Made by a program: the position numbers and the translations under genes. DNA of 11,424 bases, from positions 1 through 11,424 of the forward strand of contig CANRPV010000034.1 in assembly GCA_947632575.1 (NCBI GenBank), written 5' to 3'. Each line of letters opens with the position of its first letter. The first letter of the stretch is position 1. The notes beneath the pieces were generated by a model. The model was not told where the DNA came from, did not search any database, and saw only the letters and a list, made by a program, of their open reading frames with translations. The DNA comes from an uncultured Eggerthellaceae bacterium. Its GTDB lineage: Bacteria > Actinomycetota > Coriobacteriia > Coriobacteriales > Eggerthellaceae. This document shows positions 6,148 to 11,424 of this stretch, in pieces.

Positions 6148-7086
6148 ATGGCCAAAGAGTTCAAAACAATAGACGAGCTAGTGGCACTCCTTGAATCTCG
6201 AGGAGTCAAGACGAATGACGGCACAAAGAGAGCACTGGAAAAAGAAAGCTATTACGCGGTTGTAAACGGTTGCAAAACCCCTTTTCTTAATCGAAAGGCG
6301 ATGACAAATAGCAGCGACGATGTCTATCTCAATGGTGTTGAGTTCGATTGGATATATGATCTTTTCCTGTTTGATCGAGAACTCAGAAATATCACGTTTA
6401 AATATCTTGTAGAGGCAGAGGCTCTCTTCCGTAATGCCGTGGTATACGCGTTTTGCAAAGCGCACCAAGGGCATACAGATTACCTGGATCGTTCAAACTT
6501 TTGTGAACCGGAAAAAACATTGATGGCAAAAGCCGCGAAGATATCTCCAAAAGAGCATTGGAACAAAAACATGCCAGTTTTGATGGAAGTCTTGAACGGA
6601 AAACTCAACTTAGATAAAAGACAGCGACCGTTTGTTCATCACTATCTTAATCAGTATGGTGTTGTCCCGCTTTGGGTTTTAAGCAATGATCTGACATTTG
6701 GAAATATGGTCCACTTTTACCAGCTTATGCAAAGAAGCGACCAGCAAAGAGCATGCACCATTATCGCCAAGGCTACTGATAGGAATAAGCAAGGGGATCA
6801 TAAAACACTATCGCCTCGAAACCTTCTAAGAAGCGCTAACATCCTTGTCGATTTCAGAAATCTCTGTGCTCATGATGAGCGGCTGTACTGCGCGAAATTC
6901 GACAATGATGGTTATTCCGCCATGGTCGTCGCCTTGGCTAACTTGATTGGTACTGATGGTGTTCATGCGCTAGCTAACGATCTCGCATCCTTACTTGCGA
7001 AATATAATGGAAGATTACATTACGTGAGCATCGAGAGCCTTCTTGGTGTCATGGGATTCCAAGTTGCTGGTGGTCCAGAGTCGTAA
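6148..7086 (+). CDS. Abi_2 family (AbiF/AbiD-like) HEPN abortive-infection protein
   Basis: The 312-residue protein is the usual length for the family. The N-terminal half has the Abi_2 hallmark, a KTIDELVALLESRGV start followed by LFLFDRELRNITFKYLVEAEALFRNAV (about 72-97). The C-terminal half ends the domain with FRNLCAHDERLY, in which Arg237 and His242 form the R-x4-H motif of HEPN ribonucleases. Known relatives stop phage infection by cleaving RNA in the infected cell; activity here is inferred. ATG 6148 is preceded by AAGGA with 6-base spacing, directly after the small RNA's terminator. No promoter of its own is evident. Its stop overlaps the next ATG (TAATG). Base composition is more AT-rich than the flanking exporter and housekeeping genes, suggesting acquisition. 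Confidence 0.85.
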   Translation: MAKEFKTIDELVALLESRGVKTNDGTKRALEKESYYAVVNGCKTPFLNRKAMTNSSDDVYLNGVEFDWIYDLFLFDRELRNITFKYLVEAEALFRNAVVYAFCKAHQGHTDYLDRSNFCEPEKTLMAKAAKISPKEHWNKNMPVLMEVLNGKLNLDKRQRPFVHHYLNQYGVVPLWVLSNDLTFGNMVHFYQLMQRSDQQRACTIIAKATDRNKQGDHKTLSPRNLLRSANILVDFRNLCAHDERLYCAKFDNDGYSAMVVALANLIGTDGVHALANDLASLLAKYNGRLHYVSIESLLGVMGFQVAGGPES

Positions 7087-7346
7087 TGCCGCAGCGCGCT
7101 GCCATATACGCTCGGTTTTCTAGCCACAATCAGAGATCTGAATCCATCGAGATTCAGGTAGACAACTGTCTGGCAGACGATCTTTCACCTGAGAAAATTT
7201 GCGGCACGTTCGTGAAGGACATCGTGGTTGATGACGATGTCCTTCACATTTGCTTTATGTTCGATGGAGAACAGGCTTCTGATCAGCCAGTTCGTCCAGG
7301 TCTTCGCTGGTGGAGGCGCGGAGAATCGAACTCCGGTCCACACTAG
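7086..7346 (+). pseudogene. Serine recombinase relic, internally deleted
   Basis: Residues 1-28 carry the catalytic start of a serine recombinase: IYARFSS, with Arg10 and nucleophile Ser12, and SESIEIQ. A large recombinase should continue for 400-500 residues. Here the sequence jumps at about residue 29-31 into FVKDIVVDDDVLHICFMFDGE, which resembles the short beta-strand tail that ends many large serine recombinases. The last 13 residues (nt 7308-7346) are antisense to the tmRNA 3' end and are not real recombinase sequence. The start overlaps the Abi stop by one base, so the two were probably co-transcribed. The product should be inactive because most of the catalytic domain and the DNA-binding part are missing. 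Confidence 0.7.
7212..7247. repeat. Perfect 13-bp inverted repeat inside the recombinase relic
   Basis: GTGAAGGACATCG (7212-7224) and its exact complement (7235-7247) flank a 10-bp spacer. The hairpin lies about 60 bp past the tmRNA 3' end, so it may help terminate ssrA or the opposing Abi transcript. Neither side has a clear T-run. It may also be a coincidence of the VKDIVVDDDVLH coding sequence. Confidence 0.6.
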
Positions 7347-7660
7347 ATTCTCCATGAGGCTCTACAAGCTTAGTCAGGAATCGTATCTCGAAGCAGCTTT
7401 GGTTTCCTGACGGACGAAGATGCTTCCAGCCGGTTTAGTCTTAGCCTGCGCTATACCGACTACGGGCGCAGGAGCATTCCCCTAAATGATGCCGTCCAAG
7501 AGTCGGGGAAGTCTCAAGGTTGGCAGCTAGGCGCGACTAAGCAGCCATAGCGAGCTGTTGTTTGTTGCCAATTAAATTGACAGTACCCCTGTTTAACGTG
7601 GCGAGGAGACCACGGCCTGCTCCTCATCTCAAACCTACCATGTCGAAACCAGTCGCCCCC
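7308..7660 (-). ncRNA. ssrA: Transfer-messenger RNA (tmRNA)
   Basis: This RNA rescues stalled ribosomes by acting first as an alanyl-tRNA mimic and then as an mRNA. The 5' end GGGGGCG pairs with CGCCTCC before the 3' ACCA (encoded, ending at 7308), giving a 7-bp acceptor stem with one G-U pair. A T arm with GGAG-TTCGATT-CTCC sits just inside the 3' end, and GACTGGTTTCGACA is the usual tmRNA 5' tract. The tag frame is GGC AAC AAA CAA CAG CTC GCT ATG GCT GCT TAG (7569-7537). The length of 353 nt is normal. Short open frames crossing it on either strand are artefacts. Confidence 0.95.
7537..7569 (-). other. tmRNA proteolysis-tag reading frame (GNKQQLAMAA, stop TAG)
   Basis: The frame ends ...LAMAA then TAG; an Ala-Ala C-terminus is what ClpXP-type proteases recognise on tagged proteins. 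I place the resume codon at GGC 7569 because the tag is then 10 residues, with the common XNKQQLA pattern. An earlier resume codon is possible but would lengthen the tag unusually. Confidence 0.8.
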
Positions 7661-7731
7661 AACATTGAAAAGGAATCCATTCGCATACAGCTCGGATGCA
7701 AACTGTTCCAAGGTCAACGCAAGGAACACTC

Positions 7732-7760
7732 ATTGTATCGGGCAAGAGCTCGTCATTCAA
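7732..7760 (-). promoter_or_regulatory. Promoter of ssrA
   Basis: The -35 box TTGAAT (7760-7755), a 17-bp spacer and the -10 box TACAAT (7737-7732) on the minus strand place transcription start near 7725. That leaves a 5' extension of about 65 nt for RNase P to remove. The rest of 7661-7906 is the divergent gap before the next gene and shows no other gene. Confidence 0.7.
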
Positions 7761-7906
7761 GCAACGATCAACTAACAAGTGAATAGATGATGGTTAAAGC
7801 AAGGAAATTCTTCAAGTGCCTTAATATTCTGGCAAAGTATTCCCAAAGAGAAATAATACGTATTGCTTCGTCAAAACGAGTTTTTATAAAGGTCTAAAGG
7901 TTTACG

Positions 7907-9637
7907 ATGAGCAGAGGAAAACATCGCGCCACAAAAAAGAAAATGCAGCAAATGGCTGCGCAGACTGGCGATGAGCCCTCTTTTGCCCAAGAGCCGTCTC
8001 CGATCAAGGCCGGCGTCACTGAAGCTGGCGCTTCTGAGCCCAACGCTTTTGGGTCTCGTGCTACTGAATCGCCAAGAGGTGCCGACGAGGCGGTAGTTGA
8101 TGCTGCGGATAGCGGATCAGGCGAAGAGGGTAGTTACTCGGCGGAAAATGCTGTGCTGGTAAGCGAGGATGCAGCAAGCCTAGACCCCGCTCCCGAGCTA
8201 AGCAATGAGAAAAAAGAAGCGCGTCGTAAAAAGCATCTCAAGGTGGCAGGCATAGTGAGCGGCTCTGTTATCGGAGCTGTCGCTGTGGTCTACCTGGTTG
8301 GAGTCGCGGTCTTTTCGTTCCTCTTCATGCCCAATACGGTGATCTCGGGTACGGACATCTCTTTTAAGAGCGTAGATGATGTTGAGCAAGTGCTGAATCA
8401 AAAGATCGGTGATTACTCGTTCTCGGTCATTGGCCAGGGCATTCGTCTGAACATGTCCGCCGAGGAAGCCGGTCTTGGCATCGACTCCGACACCATTTCT
8501 CAGGAGATGCTCCATTCGGTTAACGCTTGGGAATGGCCCTTGCAGATCTTCCAGCACCATGACATGACCGAAAGCCTCGTGGGTAGCTTTGGCAACACGA
8601 AGTTAGCCAATCTTCTGCGAAGCGCGGCCGCGCAGGTCAATGAAACCGCCGAGGCTCCCGTCGATGCTACCATCGGTTATGACGATGCCACTGACAGCTT
8701 CACCATTATCCCTGAGAGCTATGGCAAGCAGATCGATCCTGATAAGCTGATCGAATACACCTCGGAAGCAGCCGTGAAGCTTCAAAATAAAATTCTCTTG
8801 CCGGAAGATGTCTTATTAACTCCTGCGGTGCATGAGGATGATCCACGCTTAAGCCAAGCCGTCACCGAGGCAAACCAACTCATTCGGGCGCAGGCGAGCC
8901 TGCTCATGGGAGGCGATGAGGTAGCAGTCCTTGATCCCGATACGGTCGCTCCGTGGGTGGCTTTTAACCCCACAGATTTTTCGGTTGCCTTAAACGATGA
9001 GGCGATCTCGGCTTGGGCGGTTGATCTGGCGGACAAGACCACCACAATCGGAACAGAGCGTACCTACCGTCGTCCTGACGGCAAAACCATCACGGTATCT
9101 GGTGGCGATTATGGCTGGCGTATCGATACGGTCGAGTTGGTGAACGTCGTCAAGGAGGCTATCGCCGCCGCCCAGACCGGCGAAATCGAAGTGCCTCTCT
9201 CAAGCACGGCCGCGGTTTGGGCTGAGCAGGGAAATCCTGATTGGGGAAGCCGTTATATCGATATCGATCTTTCCGAGCAATATGCGCGGCTCTATTCCAA
9301 TGGTGAGGTGCTTTGGGAAAGCGCTGTGGTAAGTGGCAAACCTAATCCCAAAAACGCCACTCCGACCGGGGTCTATTTCATCAAATCCAATGGAGGCTCA
9401 TCAGTTCTCCGAGGAACCAATAACGACGGTTCGAAGTACGAATCCTATGTGTCATATTGGATGCCTTTCGTGGGCAACTACATTGGTCTTCACGATGCCG
9501 ATTGGCAGTCATCTTTTGGAGGCACCCGCTATGCCGATGGCTATGGCAGTCATGGATGCGTGAATCTTCCTGTTAGCGCGGCTGCTGCGCTCCACAACAT
9601 AATCTATGTGGGCGACCCGGTCGTCTGCCATTATTAA
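7907..9637 (+). CDS. Membrane-anchored L,D-transpeptidase (YkuD domain)
   Basis: The 576-residue protein cross-links or remodels peptidoglycan outside the membrane. Residues 1-12 are basic, 13-105 are disordered and acidic (Ala/Glu/Ser-rich), and a membrane anchor spans about 113-140, giving an N-in topology. Residues 150-440 fit the substrate-positioning domains found before YkuD in Gram-positive enzymes (PG_binding_4 type), here probably two copies. The YkuD domain starts at RYIDIDLSEQ (about 449) and holds the catalytic set: His529 in IGLHDADW and SHGCVNLP with His549, Gly550 and nucleophile Cys551. The start ATG has AAAGG six bases upstream. The gene is divergent from ssrA and convergent with the deacylase. 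No frame damage is seen. Confidence 0.93.
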   Translation: MSRGKHRATKKKMQQMAAQTGDEPSFAQEPSPIKAGVTEAGASEPNAFGSRATESPRGADEAVVDAADSGSGEEGSYSAENAVLVSEDAASLDPAPELSNEKKEARRKKHLKVAGIVSGSVIGAVAVVYLVGVAVFSFLFMPNTVISGTDISFKSVDDVEQVLNQKIGDYSFSVIGQGIRLNMSAEEAGLGIDSDTISQEMLHSVNAWEWPLQIFQHHDMTESLVGSFGNTKLANLLRSAAAQVNETAEAPVDATIGYDDATDSFTIIPESYGKQIDPDKLIEYTSEAAVKLQNKILLPEDVLLTPAVHEDDPRLSQAVTEANQLIRAQASLLMGGDEVAVLDPDTVAPWVAFNPTDFSVALNDEAISAWAVDLADKTTTIGTERTYRRPDGKTITVSGGDYGWRIDTVELVNVVKEAIAAAQTGEIEVPLSSTAAVWAEQGNPDWGSRYIDIDLSEQYARLYSNGEVLWESAVVSGKPNPKNATPTGVYFIKSNGGSSVLRGTNNDGSKYESYVSYWMPFVGNYIGLHDADWQSSFGGTRYADGYGSHGCVNLPVSAAAALHNIIYVGDPVVCHY

Positions 9638-9730
9638 TAAACGCACGTCTGAGAATCGAGCTGTGATCTTACGGCGCGGTGAAAGAGCTCAGGTTTCAGG
9701 TTTAGGCGCGAGTATGAGGATCGGATGCTT

Positions 9731-10225
9731 CTAGCAGCAAAGGTCGCCAAACTGCAGCGGTACGATCTTTGCCAGATCATCGGGGCTCATGGTGATCTGA
9801 ACGCCGATGTGACCTCCTGAAAATGTGATCTCATCAAAGAGCTGAGCGGTCTCATCAATGGCCGTTGGGAATTGCTTTTTCATCCCGATAGGGGAGCAGC
9901 CACCATGGACATAGCCCGTCAAAGGGAAAAGCTCTTTTTGAGCGATCATTTCGATCGATTTCTCTTTGACAAGCTCCGCCGCCTTCTTTAGATCAAGACT
10001 TTCAGCTACGGGAATCATAAAGACATAGTGGGCTCCGCTTTTGCCGCGGGTGACCAGGGTTTTGAACAGCGCATCGGGATCGAGCTGGAGGATCCTCGCC
10101 ACTTCGACTCCTGAAGGGGCGCCCTCGCATTGAAACTGCAGCGCGCTATAGGGCAAGCCTGCGCTGTCGAGCGCTCTCATGGCGTTGGTTTTAAAGTCTC
10201 TATGTTCTGAAGTCTTGGCCACCAA
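9731..10225 (-). CDS. ybaK: YbaK/EbsC-family Cys-tRNA(Pro) deacylase
   Basis: The 164-residue, cytoplasmic single-domain protein belongs to the family that hydrolyses Cys mischarged onto tRNA(Pro). Visible family features are KTNAMRALDSAGLPY at the N-terminus, the catalytic Lys55 in DALFKTLV, and GGCSPIGMKK (108-117). Length is normal. The start is TTG 10225 or the adjacent GTG 10222, because KTNAMR is conserved and precedes the first ATG (10180), and an in-frame TGA lies just upstream of the TTG. No ribosome-binding site is convincing. It is divergent from murI with about 43 bp between starts, and convergent with the transpeptidase across a 93-bp gap without a clear terminator. The last two residues are Cys-Cys, an unusual tail. 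Confidence 0.9.
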   Translation of the reverse strand: MVAKTSEHRDFKTNAMRALDSAGLPYSALQFQCEGAPSGVEVARILQLDPDALFKTLVTRGKSGAHYVFMIPVAESLDLKKAAELVKEKSIEMIAQKELFPLTGYVHGGCSPIGMKKQFPTAIDETAQLFDEITFSGGHIGVQITMSPDDLAKIVPLQFGDLCC

Positions 10226-10255
10226 TCAAGCATACCGAAGTGAACGTCCCTGCGC

Positions 10256-10261
10256 TATACT
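10256..10261 (+). promoter_or_regulatory. -10 box of murI, implying a leaderless mRNA
   Basis: TATACT ends 7 bases before the murI ATG at 10269, so transcription would begin at or within two bases of the start codon. No ribosome-binding site precedes the ATG. The -35 region is poor. Confidence 0.5.
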
Positions 10262-10268
10262 CGTTGGC

Positions 10269-11228
10269 ATGGATAAAACGTCTGATCTTTCAATGGCGGC
10301 GCAAACTGACAAAGCCGACAGTGGTGCGCAGGACAAGGTTCTCGACAGCACTGACGATGCGAAACCGCTGGTATTCAATAATGCACCCATAGGTATCTTC
10401 GATTCCGGCCTTGGTGGTCTTACGGTAGCTCGGGAGATCATAAAGAGGCTTCCGGAAGAGAACCTCATTTATCTAGGGGATTCCGCCCGCTGTCCCTATG
10501 GTTCTCGCGATCTTGAGGAGGTTAAGGGATTTGTCGACCAGATATGCCATAAGCTTGTTGATTGTGGCGTAAAGCTCATTGTTATCGCCTGCAACACTGC
10601 TACAGCAGCAGGACTGATTCATGCCCAAAAGCATTTTCCCGTGCCTGTCATCGGCGTGGTCGAGCCTGGTGCTCGCGCGGCATGTCAAGCCACCTTTAGT
10701 CGCCGCGTCGGAGTCGTGGCCACAAAAGCAACCGTCGAGTCTAACGTCTACGCTGATGCAATTCGCCATCTCGATGCGGGAATTACGGTGTTTTCCGTGG
10801 CCGCGCCACGCTTTGTTGAAATCGTCGAGAACAATATCCGAATGGCCGTTGGTCCTGTTGAGACCTATATGGCCGATGTCTCTAAGGTCTTTGTACGACC
10901 CGAGTTTGAAGAGATCGCCCGCGAATACTTGGAGCCTTTGCGTCGCTGCTCTATTGACACGCTTGTTTTGGGCTGCACCCATTATCCGCTGCTCAAGGCG
11001 TTGATCGGAAGCGTTATTGGCCGTGAGGTGACGCTGATCTCGTCTGCGAAGGAGACCGCGAAGGATGTTTGCGAGATTTTGGAACGGCGCAGTGCATTTG
11101 CAAAGCCCGGCAATCAGGCGCAATACACCTTCTATACAACAGGTGACACCGAAGATTTTCGCCAGTTTGGCAGCCGTATTCTGTCGGTGGAGATCGACGA
11201 GGTCAACCACATAGAACTGCCAGAGTGA
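10269..11228 (+). CDS. murI: Glutamate racemase
   Basis: The enzyme interconverts L- and D-glutamate to supply D-Glu for peptidoglycan. The 319-residue frame has IFDSGLGG (Asp45, Ser46), the first catalytic Cys108 in ACNTATAAG, and the second, Cys236, in LGCTHYPLL. I start at ATG 10269 rather than further upstream because the frame before it overlaps the divergent deacylase and the promoter. Even so, the first 37 residues are an acidic, low-conservation extension not usual in the family; an internal ATG at 10293 is an alternative. RdgB follows 37 bp downstream, a pairing also seen in Firmicutes racemase operons. Confidence 0.95.
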   Translation: MDKTSDLSMAAQTDKADSGAQDKVLDSTDDAKPLVFNNAPIGIFDSGLGGLTVAREIIKRLPEENLIYLGDSARCPYGSRDLEEVKGFVDQICHKLVDCGVKLIVIACNTATAAGLIHAQKHFPVPVIGVVEPGARAACQATFSRRVGVVATKATVESNVYADAIRHLDAGITVFSVAAPRFVEIVENNIRMAVGPVETYMADVSKVFVRPEFEEIAREYLEPLRRCSIDTLVLGCTHYPLLKALIGSVIGREVTLISSAKETAKDVCEILERRSAFAKPGNQAQYTFYTTGDTEDFRQFGSRILSVEIDEVNHIELPE

Positions 11229-11265
11229 GAACTAACGCGAAGCAAACCTCCGGGAGCAAGAACCT

Positions 11266-11424
11266 ATGAAAACAGTTGTTATTGCCACAAACAATGCCCA
11301 TAAAGTATCTGAGATCACAAGCGCTTTGGATTTTGAAGGTTGGGAGTTTAAAAGCCTGAAAGACTTAGGCATCGACTCGAATCCCGAAGAGGATGCTGAT
11401 AGCTTTGAGGGTAACGCGCGTATC
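11266..11424 (+). CDS. rdgB: RdgB/HAM1-type dITP/XTP pyrophosphatase (3' truncated by window)
   Basis: Fifty-three residues are visible from ATG 11266 to the window edge. They include the family's nucleotide-binding start VVIATNNAHKVSEI and SFEGNA at residues 46-51, both hallmarks of the HAM1 fold. The family removes non-canonical purine nucleoside triphosphates (dITP, XTP) from the nucleotide pool in the cytoplasm. A GGGAG ribosome-binding site lies nine bases before the ATG. It is likely co-transcribed with murI. Confidence 0.9.
   Translation, partial: MKTVVIATNNAHKVSEITSALDFEGWEFKSLKDLGIDSNPEEDADSFEGNARI

Noticed and set aside
7228..7410. Open frames reading GESNSGPH or AENRTPVH
   Set aside because: These strings are the well-known false translations across the T arm of tRNA-like genes, here the tmRNA 3' end.
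7514..7786. Two short open frames (7514-7729 minus, 7562-7786 plus) over the tmRNA 5' half
   Set aside because: They overlap the tmRNA body and its promoter and show no protein family features.
10179..10268. Upstream start for murI giving 349 residues
   Set aside because: The extension is antisense to ybaK and spans the murI promoter; ATG 10269 fits the -10 spacing.
1..11424. CRISPR array or complete insertion sequence
   Set aside because: No regularly spaced repeats of 25-40 bp with spacers and no transposase were seen. The only mobile-element trace is the recombinase relic.

Overview
The window looks like chromosome from a member of the Actinobacteria of moderate GC, most probably a Coriobacteriia gut or oral organism. 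This is an inference from the style of the proteins and the mix of genes; no rRNA or taxonomic marker is present. Its left two thirds are accessory DNA: a peptide-export locus, a defence or toxin-antitoxin-like unit and a recombinase relic. The right third is ordinary housekeeping sequence.

Positions 1-3884 hold two tandem ABC exporter subunits on the plus strand. The first is cut by the window edge; the second is complete. Their order and domain content match the paired transporters of NHLM-type bacteriocin export systems: a peptidase/ATPase subunit followed by an ATPase subunit with a degenerate, peptidase-like N-domain. Facing them on the minus strand (5428 down to 4049) are four small paralogous genes. 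Each encodes a 25-residue double-glycine leader fused to a 70-76 residue core. The cores share three Trp-centred motifs but are acidic to neutral and almost free of Cys. The likely logic is that the exporter cleaves after Gly-Gly and secretes four related, unusually large peptides. I do not recognise the core family, and no modification enzyme is visible. A 34-bp palindrome lies between the convergent units, and phased direct repeats plus a dyad lie upstream of the peptide genes.

Positions 5721-7346 hold a headless remnant that looks like the C-terminal part of a Cro/CI-type regulator, then a compact unit: a strong promoter, a putative structured small RNA of about 80 nt ending in an intrinsic terminator, and immediately after it an Abi_2/AbiF-type HEPN protein gene. 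This is the layout of an RNA-antitoxin/HEPN-toxin pair. A serine recombinase relic overlaps the Abi stop codon by one base. It keeps its catalytic N-terminus and what looks like its extreme C-terminus but lacks the middle.

That relic runs into the 3' end of the tmRNA gene (ssrA, minus strand, 7660-7308), a classic integration site, so the accessory region probably arrived as an island next to ssrA. To the right are an L,D-transpeptidase (7907-9637), a convergent YbaK-type tRNA deacylase (10225-9731), then divergently glutamate racemase murI (10269-11228, apparently leaderless) and the start of an RdgB/HAM1 nucleotide pyrophosphatase running off the window.
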